This document shows, one piece after another, positions 30,407-38,368 of a DNA stretch of 50,651 nt. The DNA comes from [Flexibacter] sp. ATCC 35208 (lineage in GTDB: Bacteria; Bacteroidota; Bacteroidia; Chitinophagales; Chitinophagaceae). The DNA lies in contig NZ_MTKN01000029.1 in the NCBI RefSeq assembly GCF_001975825.1, forward strand, positions 1-50,651, in the 5' to 3' direction. A model generated the notes under the pieces. That model was given only the letters and a program-made list of their open reading frames with translations. It searched no databases and was not told the DNA's origin. A program made the position numbers and the translations under genes. How positions within the stretch are numbered: the stretch's first letter is position 1; each line of letters starts with the position of its first letter.

Positions 30407-30706
30407 GGGAAAATATCTTTATCTAATTGGGATAATATCTATACCAGTAAGGAATAATACCTTTATCTGTAAGGGATAATATCTTTATCCATAAGGAATA
30501 ATACCTTTATCTATAAGGGATAATATCTACACCTATAAGGAATAATTCCTTTATCTGTAAGGGATAATATCTTTATCCATAAGGAATAATACCTTTATCT
30601 ATAAGGGATAATATCTACACCTATAAGGAATAATACCTTTATCTGTAAGGGATAATATCTCTATCTATAAGGGATAAACATCTATACCTGTAAGGCATAA
30701 CATCCT
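30407..30706. repeat. 22-bp tandem array with 88-bp higher-order period (array 3)
   Basis: Fourteen units open with GGGATAAT or GGAATAAT. They start at 30407, 30429, 30451, 30473 and every 22 bp to 30671, then at 30694 after one 23-bp unit. Neighbouring units alternate, and the units at 30473, 30495, 30517 and 30539 recur 88 bp later. Some units contain the inverted repeat GGATAA-TATCT-TTATCC. The array runs up to and into the moaA stop codon. I see no GC-rich terminator for moaA, and nothing else in the 377-bp gap 30329-30705. Confidence 0.92.
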
Positions 30707-31671
30707 TACCCTCCAATCACAGACATACTATCCCAATGTTGGTTCTGGCGCTCCGCCTCAAACCCATTCTCTGCTCTGTGCCCAAGTGCATGCCGAATCT
30801 CATGTAACATCAATTCACTGCCGGCTCCGCTACGGAGTAAATCTCTTACATTCAGTACATCACCTCCATACAGACAGGTTTTCAACCCACCCGTAGGTGT
30901 AATGCGAAGTCGGTTGCAAGTACCACAAAAGGTACGGCTATAAGCAGGGATTACGCCTATTTGCCCTTGATAACCAGGTATTTGGTAGTTAATACTTGTC
31001 GCCTGTGGCTGGATTGGCAATTTCTCCAAAGAATAGTATTCCTGCAAAGCATCCAGGATGCGCAGGTAATGCCATTGATTACCTGAAAAAGCATGTCCCT
31101 GTCCATTGAATGGCATTTCTTCAATAAACCGCACAGACAGCGGCATTTGTTTCGTCAGTTCTGCAAAGGCTTGTAGCTCATCTGTATTCACCCCATCCAT
31201 GATCACGACATTCAGTTTTACCTGCATATCATGTTCCAGCAAACTGTTCAACGTCTGCATCACAGCAGGAAACTGATCCCTCCTCGTGATTTGCTGAAAA
31301 CGGTCTCTTTGCAAAGTATCCAGGCTCAGGTTGATTTTCCGGATGCCTATCTCTTTTAGTTGGGGAATATAAGGTTGGGTCAACACCCCATTGGTCGTAA
31401 TAGAAATCTCGGGAATGAGTGTTTTTAATGACGCTAACAATGGCAGCAGGTCTTTCCGCAGGAAAGGCTCTCCCCCCGTAATCCGTAACTTATCAATCCC
31501 CGCTGCTGCCAATGGACGCATCAGGGTCAGGATCTCCTCATTGGTGAGTAGTTCCCGCCTTTGCAAAAACTGCATCTGCTCCGGCATACAATAGGTACAT
31601 CGCAGGTTACAGCGATCAGTCACTGCCAGCCTGATGTAATTGATAATACGGTTATGTGCGTCTGTCAACAT
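30706..31671 (-). CDS. moaA: GTP 3',8-cyclase MoaA
   Basis: MoaA is the radical-SAM enzyme that starts molybdenum cofactor synthesis from GTP together with MoaC. The 321-residue protein has the radical-SAM cluster cysteines Cys21, Cys25 and Cys28 (CNLRCTYC), the second cluster in FCGTCNRLRITPTGGLKTC near the C-terminus (within 20 residues), RITGGEPFLR for SAM binding, and a C-terminal Gly-Gly as in active MoaA. It starts at the ATG at 31671, three bases after the DUF7009 stop. A 22-bp repeat array runs into its stop codon. Confidence 0.96.
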   Translation of the reverse strand: MLTDAHNRIINYIRLAVTDRCNLRCTYCMPEQMQFLQRRELLTNEEILTLMRPLAAAGIDKLRITGGEPFLRKDLLPLLASLKTLIPEISITTNGVLTQPYIPQLKEIGIRKINLSLDTLQRDRFQQITRRDQFPAVMQTLNSLLEHDMQVKLNVVIMDGVNTDELQAFAELTKQMPLSVRFIEEMPFNGQGHAFSGNQWHYLRILDALQEYYSLEKLPIQPQATSINYQIPGYQGQIGVIPAYSRTFCGTCNRLRITPTGGLKTCLYGGDVLNVRDLLRSGAGSELMLHEIRHALGHRAENGFEAERQNQHWDSMSVIGG

Positions 31672-31674
31672 AAT

Positions 31675-32037
31675 TTAGCAACTCTGCGCAGGATTCTCGA
31701 AAGCCTGGCTTTCATCCTCATCTCTTTCGGTCAGACATTTAAAATCTTTTTCTATAAGCAGGTGTAGTACAGAGCCATCAGCATTTGGCAACTCATGCTT
31801 AAAACCTACCTGCTCAGTGGTGATCCACCCGGATACCTGTGTTACAGGCAAAAACAATTGCACCCCATTTGCATTCAGGGCAATGGCCGGCGCTTCCCCT
31901 TTTGCATGTATAGAAAATTGCAGGGTACCGGCGCCAATCGTAGTGATCTCTTCTACCTGCTGCGTTTCCTGCAGTGTAGCAATATCTTGTTTATCCAACC
32001 GGTAGCGGATACTGTTCCCGCGAATTCTTATTTTCAT
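31675..32037 (-). CDS. DUF7009-like protein in the molybdopterin cluster
   Basis: A 120-residue soluble protein with no signal peptide. The start MKIRIRGNSIRYRLDKQDI and the later SGWITTEQVGFKHELPN fit, to my recollection, a small domain family (DUF7009) found beside molybdopterin genes in Bacteroidota; the family name should be checked. It is cotranscribed with moaA (3-bp gap), with moaD divergent 40 bp away, so a role in cofactor synthesis or molybdate handling is likely. The tail has two cysteines (FKCLTERDEDE and the final SC). Function unknown. Confidence 0.7.
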   Translation of the reverse strand: MKIRIRGNSIRYRLDKQDIATLQETQQVEEITTIGAGTLQFSIHAKGEAPAIALNANGVQLFLPVTQVSGWITTEQVGFKHELPNADGSVLHLLIEKDFKCLTERDEDESQAFENPAQSC

Positions 32038-32077
32038 GTATGTAAATTACTACATTATCGTAGCTTTATCTATAACT

Positions 32078-32308
32078 ATGCGTGTGTTATTATTTGGTAT
32101 TGCAAAAGATATTGCCGGGGCAGGGGCTATCACCACTACAGGCGTTGCTGACGTAGCAACACTGAAAGAATGGTTGTATGCACAATATCCTTCGCTGCGT
32201 GAATTACGCTCCTTGATGATAGCTGTGAATAAAGTATATGCAAATGATGAACAACCATTATTACCCGGCGATGAGATTGCTGTAATACCTCCCGTAAGTG
32301 GCGGCTGA
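32078..32308 (+). CDS. moaD: molybdopterin synthase sulfur carrier subunit MoaD
   Basis: MoaD carries the thiocarboxylate sulfur used by MoaE to make molybdopterin. The protein is 76 residues, ubiquitin-like, and ends in the required Gly-Gly (AVIPPVSGG). I use the ATG at 32078 (MRVLLFGIAKDIAG), because the longer frame adds residues not found in the family. The 40 bp between it and the divergent DUF7009 gene must hold both promoters; TAGCTTTA at 32061 is a near match to the -7 box. moaE follows 11 bp later. Confidence 0.93.
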   Translation: MRVLLFGIAKDIAGAGAITTTGVADVATLKEWLYAQYPSLRELRSLMIAVNKVYANDEQPLLPGDEIAVIPPVSGG

Positions 32309-32319
32309 AAAATGTCAAT

Positions 32320-32736
32320 ATGAACTTCCTTGTACACATAGCACCTGATATAAATGTGCAGCAGGCACTGGACTTTGTGGAATCACCGGATTGCGGTGGT
32401 GTAGTGCTGTTTGTGGGTAATGTGCGGAATGAAACACAAGGGAAGAAAGTCGTGAAATTATTCTTTGAGTGCTATGAGCCGATGGCTATTTCTGAAATGG
32501 AAAAGATTGCACAGTATACTATCTCAGCATTTGGCATTCACCGCATCGCCATCCTCCACATCACAGGTGAAAAAACTCCCGGCGAAACGGTCGTAGTCAT
32601 TGCTGCTGCGGCTCCTCACAGGGCCGTTGCTTTTGAAGCCTGTCAATACGCCATCGATACATTAAAACAAACAGTACCTATCTGGAAAAAAGAATTCTTC
32701 GAAGATGGTGCTATCTGGGTAGCTGCGCATCCATAA
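32320..32736 (+). CDS. moaE: molybdopterin synthase catalytic subunit MoaE
   Basis: The 138-residue large subunit converts precursor Z (cPMP) to molybdopterin with sulfur from MoaD. Family features: GGVVLFVGNVRNETQGKKV, LFFECYEPMA, IAILHITGEKTPGE, AAAAPHRAVAFEACQ, and IWKKEFFEDG with the conserved lysines. It lies 11 bp after moaD in the same operon. Its last 26 bp overlap the convergent mobA gene. Confidence 0.95.
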   Translation: MNFLVHIAPDINVQQALDFVESPDCGGVVLFVGNVRNETQGKKVVKLFFECYEPMAISEMEKIAQYTISAFGIHRIAILHITGEKTPGETVVVIAAAAPHRAVAFEACQYAIDTLKQTVPIWKKEFFEDGAIWVAAHP

Positions 32737-33289
32737 TAGCGCGCATGGCTTCTTCTCTTTCCGAAGGTGTATTTGCATTAAACTGCTCTATGGCAAATGG
32801 ATTTTCAATCAATGCGATCTCCGCTTTCAGCAATGTTTTGCGCGGACATCCTTTTTCAAGATCTAACCTTTTTAATCCTGCGGTCTCCCATATCGTCATC
32901 AATGGTTCCGGTGATTGTTTGAATGAACTGATAAAGGCAGTTGCTTCTTTACTCATATCTCTTGATGCTATCAGCAATTCTAAACTCTGCGCACTGATCA
33001 ACGGCAGATCGCACGCCAATACCAACCATGCGCTTTCCGGAAAAGCTGCATGTGCACTCAATATCCCGGTTGCCGGACCAGCATCACCTACACTATCAAT
33101 AATGACAGGTAGCTCAGTCTCCAACACCTGATCTGCACGACAGGAAAGAAATACTTTCTCCGTCAGTGGCTTCAGCAACTGATACAAATATTGCCATTGC
33201 GGCAACCCATGATAATCCAGCTGGCTCTTATCCTGCTGCATGCGCAGGCTTCGCCCGCCACATAATATCAATCCATATAAACCTGACAT
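32711..33289 (-). CDS. mobA: molybdenum cofactor guanylyltransferase
   Basis: MobA attaches GMP to molybdenum cofactor, forming the guanine dinucleotide form used by DMSO-reductase-type enzymes. The 192-residue protein has the nucleotidyltransferase motif LCGGRSLRMQQDKSQL (9-24) and ACDLPLIS (about 93-100), where the Asp binds Mg. It overlaps moaC by one base (TGATG), so they are coupled, and overlaps moaE tail to tail by 26 bp. A close relative, MocA, makes the cytosine form, but the context does not favour it. Confidence 0.85.
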   Translation of the reverse strand: MSGLYGLILCGGRSLRMQQDKSQLDYHGLPQWQYLYQLLKPLTEKVFLSCRADQVLETELPVIIDSVGDAGPATGILSAHAAFPESAWLVLACDLPLISAQSLELLIASRDMSKEATAFISSFKQSPEPLMTIWETAGLKRLDLEKGCPRKTLLKAEIALIENPFAIEQFNANTPSEREEAMRAIMDAQLPR

Positions 33290-33771
33290 CAGAAATCTCT
33301 TTTACCACCTGTTTTACTGATCAATTTTGTTTGCCTGATCTCCATACCATGAGAGAAAGCTTTGCACATATCATAGATCGTCAATGCTGCAATGCTTGCA
33401 CCCGTCAGTGCTTCCATCTCCACACCTGTTCTGCCGGTAGTTTTGATCGTACATCTCACCACTGCTTCCTCTCCTTCCAAAGTGATATCTACCTTACAAC
33501 CTTCGAGCAATAAAGTATGACAAAGAGGTATCAGATCAGGCGTTTTTTTCGCCGCCATAATACCAGCTATGATCGCTGTCTGAAACACTGCACCTTTCTT
33601 TGTATGAATATCACTTCCACTGAATTGCTGCCGGATCACCTCTGGCAAAAAGACCCTGCTTTCTGCAACCGCAATTCTTTCCGTCACCATCTTGCCACTT
33701 ACATCCACCATAGTAGGTTGATCTGCTGCATTCAGATGAGAAAAACCCTGTTTACTTGAATCATTGCTCAT
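33289..33771 (-). CDS. moaC: cyclic pyranopterin monophosphate synthase MoaC
   Basis: MoaC turns the MoaA product into cyclic pyranopterin monophosphate. The 160-residue protein shows MVDVSGKMVTERIAVAE, IHTKKGAVFQTAIIAGIMAAKK (in parts), LIPLCHTLLLEGC, VEMEALTGASIAALTIYDMCKAF (in parts) and a C-terminal SKTGGKRDF, all typical, including the catalytic lysines and Asp. It starts at the ATG at 33771, divergent from moeA (34-bp gap), and mobA follows with one-base overlap. Confidence 0.96.
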   Translation of the reverse strand: MSNDSSKQGFSHLNAADQPTMVDVSGKMVTERIAVAESRVFLPEVIRQQFSGSDIHTKKGAVFQTAIIAGIMAAKKTPDLIPLCHTLLLEGCKVDITLEGEEAVVRCTIKTTGRTGVEMEALTGASIAALTIYDMCKAFSHGMEIRQTKLISKTGGKRDF

Positions 33772-33805
33772 AATAGAATAAATTTACAAAGAAACCTGTT
33801 AACAT

Positions 33806-35017
33806 ATGCTAATGGATGTCATCGCTGCCTATGCTGCCGTCATGGGGATAGCCAGAGACTTCGGAATGGAACAGGTACCATTTACTTCCGCCACAGGAAG
33901 GGTACTGCGTGAACCCGTTTTATCTGATCGGGATTTCCCCCCTTATGACCGCGTAATGATGGATGGGATCGCCATCAATTTTGAAGCCTATTCCAAAGGA
34001 CAAATTGTATTTGGCGTAGAAGACATGCAGGCCGCAGGTATGCCCAGAAAGCAACTCGGTAGCATGGCTGATTGTTTGGAAGTCATGACCGGCGCTATTT
34101 TGCCGGAACTGACAGATACTGTGATCCAGTACGAACACCTGGAAGCGTCGGAACACGATGGCTTCCGTCGTTTTACTATCAAAGCGGGTGTAGCACAAGG
34201 GCAACACATTCACCGTCAGGGTGCCGATGCTGCTGCTGGTCAGGTATTGATCGCTGCAGGTACCCGTATTACTGCTGCAGAAACAGGTGTACTGGCGTCT
34301 GTCGGTAAAACAATGGTAAGTGTGAGCCGCTTACCCAACGTCGCCATTATCACTACCGGTGATGAACTGGTACCTGTATCAGAAACCCCTGATATACACC
34401 AGGTACGTACTTCCAACTCTTATACACTTGCTGCTGCACTACATACAGAACTGGGTATCCATGCCACCTGTTATCATGTCAATGACGATATACCCGCTAT
34501 ACAACAATTATTAGGATCATTATTAAATCATGATGTATTGATCTGTACGGGAGCTGTCTCTGCTGGTAAATACGATCACCTGCCACAGGTGTTGGAAGAG
34601 CTGGGTATGCAGCAGGTATTTCATAAAGTACAACAGCGCCCCGGCAAACCGTTCCTGTTTGGACACTTTGAAAATGGCCCTGTGGTTTTTGCATTGCCTG
34701 GCAATCCGGTATCCGGGTTCATGTGTTGTTATCGTTATGTTTTGCCTTGGTTAAAGGCTTCTTTACAAATTACAGCGGGGCCTGAACCATACGCTGTATT
34801 GGGTACAGATGTACATTTCAAGCCACCATTGACCTATTTCATGCCTGTTCGTTTGCACCCCGTAGCGGGTGGCCAGTTCATCGCTTTGCCACCGCCCTAT
34901 CATGGTTCCGGAGATTTGGCAGCTTTATTGCAGGCAGATGGGTTTCTGGAATTGCCATCAGAAAAAGAAAACTTTGAGAAAGGCAGTAGTTATCCAGTGT
35001 GGAGATTCAGATCCTGA
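33806..35017 (+). CDS. moeA: molybdopterin molybdenumtransferase MoeA
   Basis: MoeA inserts molybdate into (adenylated) molybdopterin. The 403-residue protein has the opening domain with DRDFPPYDRVMMDGIAI, the MoaB/Mog-like domain with ITTGDELV (about 190-197) and TGAVSAGKYDHLPQVLEELG (20 residues), then FALPGNPVSGFMCC and a C-terminal domain. No mogA/moaB for the adenylation step is in the window. It is divergent from moaC and followed at 15 bp by a DUF1800 gene, so these may be cotranscribed. Confidence 0.95.
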   Translation: MLMDVIAAYAAVMGIARDFGMEQVPFTSATGRVLREPVLSDRDFPPYDRVMMDGIAINFEAYSKGQIVFGVEDMQAAGMPRKQLGSMADCLEVMTGAILPELTDTVIQYEHLEASEHDGFRRFTIKAGVAQGQHIHRQGADAAAGQVLIAAGTRITAAETGVLASVGKTMVSVSRLPNVAIITTGDELVPVSETPDIHQVRTSNSYTLAAALHTELGIHATCYHVNDDIPAIQQLLGSLLNHDVLICTGAVSAGKYDHLPQVLEELGMQQVFHKVQQRPGKPFLFGHFENGPVVFALPGNPVSGFMCCYRYVLPWLKASLQITAGPEPYAVLGTDVHFKPPLTYFMPVRLHPVAGGQFIALPPPYHGSGDLAALLQADGFLELPSEKENFEKGSSYPVWRFRS

Positions 35018-35032
35018 TCTAAAAATAAAATT

Positions 35033-36475
35033 ATGGTCCCTGGAAAATTGCAGATGCAGCACCTCGCATGGAGGGCTGGCTTTGGAGAACGCTATCCTGT
35101 TATAGCTGATTGGACCCACAAGCGCCGTAAACAAATTGTAAGCAAGATCCTTATTGGTCCTGCTAAAGATGAGACGACTCCCATCAAGATCATTGACCAG
35201 TCCGACCTGCCTGATTACAGGAAGAAAAAAGATCTGGATGCTGATACCCGCAAGATGGTGCAGCAAATGAATACGCAAGGTATCAAAGACCTGAATGTAT
35301 CGTGGGTAGATGAGATGGTGCGCAGTACACATCCATTAAGAGAAAAAATGGCCCTCTTCTGGCATGGGCATTTTGCCTGTCGCACACAGAATGTACTGTT
35401 CAACCAGCAATTGCTGAATGTGATCAGAGTCAATGCCCTGGGCAACTTTGGAGACTTACTCACCGCTGTCTCCAAAACGCCTGCTATGCTACAGTTCCTG
35501 AATAATCAACAAAACAAAAAAGCACATCCCAATGAAAACTTCGCACGTGAAGTGATGGAACTATTCACCATGGGGCGTGGTAACTATACTGAACAGGATG
35601 TGAAAGAATCAGCCAGAGCCTTCACGGGATGGGCTTTTGATGATGATGGTAATTTTGTGTTCAGAGAAAAGACGCATGATGAAGGTGTGAAAAATATCCT
35701 TGGCAAAGAAGGGAATTTCAATGGTGATGATGTGTTAAAAATTCTCTTAGAGAAAAAAGCGACTGCACAATTCATCACCGCGAAAGTCTATAAATTCTTT
35801 GTAGATGAAGAAACACCTGATCCTGAAAAGATCAATACCCTCGCAGATAAATTTTATAATTCTGGTTACGACATCAAAGAACTGATGCGCAACATCTTCA
35901 TGGCAGACTGGTTTTACGATAGTAAATTGATCGGTAACCATATCAAATCACCCATTGAATTGTTGGTGGGTTTTCGTAGAACGATCCCTGTCGATTTTGA
36001 CAGAGAAGAAGTGATGATCTCCTTTCAGCAGGTATTGGGTCAGACTTTATTTTACCCGCCAAACGTAGCCGGATGGCCCGGTGGTCGTAACTGGATAGAT
36101 AGTTCCAGCTTAATGTATCGCATGCAATTACCATCTATGATTCTCTATGAAAAAGATTTCAATATCCAGCCAAAAGAGATCACGCCAGAAATGGGGATGG
36201 GAAGTTACAAAGCCACACAGCAGGTAAATGAGGCAGCCAAAAAACAATATGCCCGAAAGATCAAAGGCATTATTCACTGGGATGATTACATGGGAGATTA
36301 CAAAGATGTAAATCGCGAAGACCTGGCTACCACCATTGCTGATACGCTCTTGCAAAATAGTAAGAACGTAAGCAAAAAAATCCTGGAAAACCACGCAGAC
36401 GTTACATCCAGAGAACAATTTATAAAGACAGTCACCATCGCTGTGATGAGTACACCCGAATATCAATTGTGTTAA
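35033..36475 (+). CDS. DUF1800 family protein
   Basis: A 480-residue protein of the DUF1800 family, whose function is not known and which is usually paired with a DUF1501 protein in Bacteroidota and Planctomycetes. Hallmarks are LREKMALFWHGHFACR (about 102-117), PNENFAREVMELFTMGRGNY (20 residues, about 163-182), SARAFTGWAF, and PPNVAGWPGGRNW near the C-terminus. No signal peptide is visible with the chosen ATG at 35033, which is unusual if the pair acts outside the cytoplasm. DUF1501 follows after 10 bp. Confidence 0.88.
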   Translation: MVPGKLQMQHLAWRAGFGERYPVIADWTHKRRKQIVSKILIGPAKDETTPIKIIDQSDLPDYRKKKDLDADTRKMVQQMNTQGIKDLNVSWVDEMVRSTHPLREKMALFWHGHFACRTQNVLFNQQLLNVIRVNALGNFGDLLTAVSKTPAMLQFLNNQQNKKAHPNENFAREVMELFTMGRGNYTEQDVKESARAFTGWAFDDDGNFVFREKTHDEGVKNILGKEGNFNGDDVLKILLEKKATAQFITAKVYKFFVDEETPDPEKINTLADKFYNSGYDIKELMRNIFMADWFYDSKLIGNHIKSPIELLVGFRRTIPVDFDREEVMISFQQVLGQTLFYPPNVAGWPGGRNWIDSSSLMYRMQLPSMILYEKDFNIQPKEITPEMGMGSYKATQQVNEAAKKQYARKIKGIIHWDDYMGDYKDVNREDLATTIADTLLQNSKNVSKKILENHADVTSREQFIKTVTIAVMSTPEYQLC

Positions 36476-36485
36476 AACTTATTGT

Positions 36486-37688
36486 ATGCTAATATTGAAC
36501 AGACGTCGTTTTTTACAAGCGGGCTCGTTGGCATCAGCATCTTTGTTCATACCGAAGTTCCTGAAAGCATTGGAAAACTCAACACATGCCATGGTGCCGC
36601 CGGGCAATAAGGTACTTGTCATTATCCAGTTGTCAGGTGGTAATGATGGGTTAAATACTGTAATTCCCTATCGCAATGATATCTATTATAAACTCCGGCC
36701 CAGCTTAGGTATACAAAGAGAAAAGGCCTTGTCCCTCACAGATGAAACAGGACTGCATCCTGCTATGGTAGGCATGAAAGCACTGTATGATGATGGAGGT
36801 ATGGGCATCCTGCAAAATGTAGGCTATCCCAATCCGGATCGTTCGCATTTCCGCTCTATGGATATCTGGCAATCTGCCAGCAACGCTGCTGACTACTGGG
36901 GCAATGGTTGGGTAGGTCGCTATCTCGATGCACAATGTAGAGATTGTGATAAACCCGTGCAGGCACTGGAAATTGACGATACATTGAGCCTTGCCATGAA
37001 AGGCGAATTCCAGAAAGGATTAGCCTTCAATGACCCGGGCAGATTAAGCAGTGGTATCAATGCAGGATTGTACAATGATTTAATGCATCAGCATCGTGAT
37101 GAAGAACCTAATGTGGATTATCTGTACAAAACACTGGGCGCTACCTTATCATCTGCCAACTACATTCAAAAGCAATTTAAAACATACGAGACCAAAGAAG
37201 ATTATCCTTCCACCCATTTGGGTAAGAGCCTGCGTACCATTTCAAAGCTGATCATGTCCGACATCAGTACCAAAGTATATTATGTATCTCATGGTAGTTT
37301 TGATACACACGTAAATCAACAGGCACAGCAACAGAACCTCTTCAAACAACTGGACGATGCAGTGACAGTATTTACAAGAGACCTGAAGAACAATAACCGT
37401 TTTCAGGATGTGGTGGTCATGACCTTCTCTGAATTTGGCCGAAGAGTGGAGCAGAACGCCAGCAATGGTACTGACCATGGCACTGCGAATAACATGTTCC
37501 TGATAGGTGGTGGATTAAAGCAACAGGGTTTATTGAACGATGGTCCTGATCTGATGAATCTGAAGGACGGAGACCTGCAGTACAAAGTTGATTTCAAGCG
37601 TGTATATGCCACGCTGCTCAACAAATGGTTGGGAGCAGATGACAAGACGATCTTAAAACATAACTACGATCATTTAACTTTTATTTAG
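36486..37688 (+). CDS. DUF1501 domain protein with Tat signal
   Basis: A 400-residue protein with an N-terminal twin-arginine signal (NRRRFLQAGSLASASLF, residues 5-21) and the DUF1501 fold, which is related to sulfatase/alkaline-phosphatase-like proteins. Seen motifs: IQLSGGNDGLNTVIPYRND, GYPNPDRSHFRSMDIWQ, FDTHVNQQAQQ, and TFSEFGRRVEQNASNGTDHG (20 residues). It is paired with DUF1800 as usual. Export by Tat suggests folding, possibly with a cofactor, before export. Its end overlaps a convergent lipoprotein gene by 4 bp. Confidence 0.9.
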   Translation: MLILNRRRFLQAGSLASASLFIPKFLKALENSTHAMVPPGNKVLVIIQLSGGNDGLNTVIPYRNDIYYKLRPSLGIQREKALSLTDETGLHPAMVGMKALYDDGGMGILQNVGYPNPDRSHFRSMDIWQSASNAADYWGNGWVGRYLDAQCRDCDKPVQALEIDDTLSLAMKGEFQKGLAFNDPGRLSSGINAGLYNDLMHQHRDEEPNVDYLYKTLGATLSSANYIQKQFKTYETKEDYPSTHLGKSLRTISKLIMSDISTKVYYVSHGSFDTHVNQQAQQQNLFKQLDDAVTVFTRDLKNNNRFQDVVVMTFSEFGRRVEQNASNGTDHGTANNMFLIGGGLKQQGLLNDGPDLMNLKDGDLQYKVDFKRVYATLLNKWLGADDKTILKHNYDHLTFI

Positions 37689-38188
37689 AGTGTATCTCTT
37701 TTGAATACAACCCTCAGGAACCCTTTTACCAAAGGTTTGGGAGAGATAGTGCCGGTGGTATCTACGAGTTCACCATCAAAGGAACCTTCGATGAGTGTAT
37801 CTATTACTTTGGTAATATGCAGGTTCAGCGTACCGTAATTGAAATTCGCCTGCAGGTTATAATCGAGACCTGCAAATCCTAGTTGAAAAGCATTGCCATA
37901 GATGGTAGAAGAATAGTCACCGGTTTGAATATTTTCGGTTTCAGAAATCAAAGAGAATTGAACCGTTTCATCATGATTGCCGGTAGCGAGAATGTTTAGA
38001 ACAGGATAATCATTAGTAGCGTCGTTATCTGTAAGATTAGCGGGAGTGAGCACAGCAGTTGGGTCTTCAGCCAGTACGATCAGGCTGTCTACCTGGAAGG
38101 ATGTAAATTTTCTGATGGGTTCGTTGTCATCGTGCTTGCAGGCGCTAATCAGTAACAGGATTCCGGCTAGAGCAATTAATTGGCGCAT
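37685..38188 (-). CDS. hypothetical lipoprotein
   Basis: A 167-residue protein I cannot assign. It has a signal peptide and lipobox LISAC (Cys17), then charged KHDDNEP, typical of surface-exposed Bacteroidota lipoproteins. The rest is predicted beta-rich, with alternating hydrophobic strands (YNLQANFNYGTLNLHITKV). It starts at the ATG at 38188 and overlaps the convergent DUF1501 gene by 4 bp. Confidence 0.7.
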   Translation of the reverse strand: MRQLIALAGILLLISACKHDDNEPIRKFTSFQVDSLIVLAEDPTAVLTPANLTDNDATNDYPVLNILATGNHDETVQFSLISETENIQTGDYSSTIYGNAFQLGFAGLDYNLQANFNYGTLNLHITKVIDTLIEGSFDGELVDTTGTISPKPLVKGFLRVVFKRDTL

Positions 38189-38258
38189 GAGATTTTGGGT
38201 TTTATATAGCTAACGAAAATGTAAGAGGTTAATTGTCAATTGATAATTAAAAGTAAAC

Positions 38259-38297
38259 AAAAAAGCGTTTTTGACCATCGGCCAAAAACGCTTTTTT
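38259..38297 (-). terminator. OPT transporter gene terminator
   Basis: AAAAAAGCGTTTTTG pairs with CAAAAACGCTTTTTT with apex ACC-ATC-GGC. It lies past the OPT gene stop and element copy C. Confidence 0.85.
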
Positions 38298-38298
38298 C

Positions 38299-38344
38299 TG
38301 AAAATGGTTTTCATCCTCCGTTGGAGAATGTCCTCTTTCATGAA
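38299..38344 (-). repeat. 3'-UTR element, copy C (after OPT gene)
   Basis: On the gene-sense strand: TTCATGAAAGAGG, stem ATTCTCC / GGAGGAT with loop AAC, and stem TGAAAA / TTTTCA with loop CCA. It lies 24 bp past the OPT stop and directly before the terminator. See copies A and B. Confidence 0.8.
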
Positions 38345-38368
38345 TGTTTTTTAAAAGAGGTATTGCTA

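Noticed and set aside
30407..30706. 22-bp arrays as a CRISPR array
   Set aside because: Units are contiguous with no unique spacers, are too short, and no cas genes are near.
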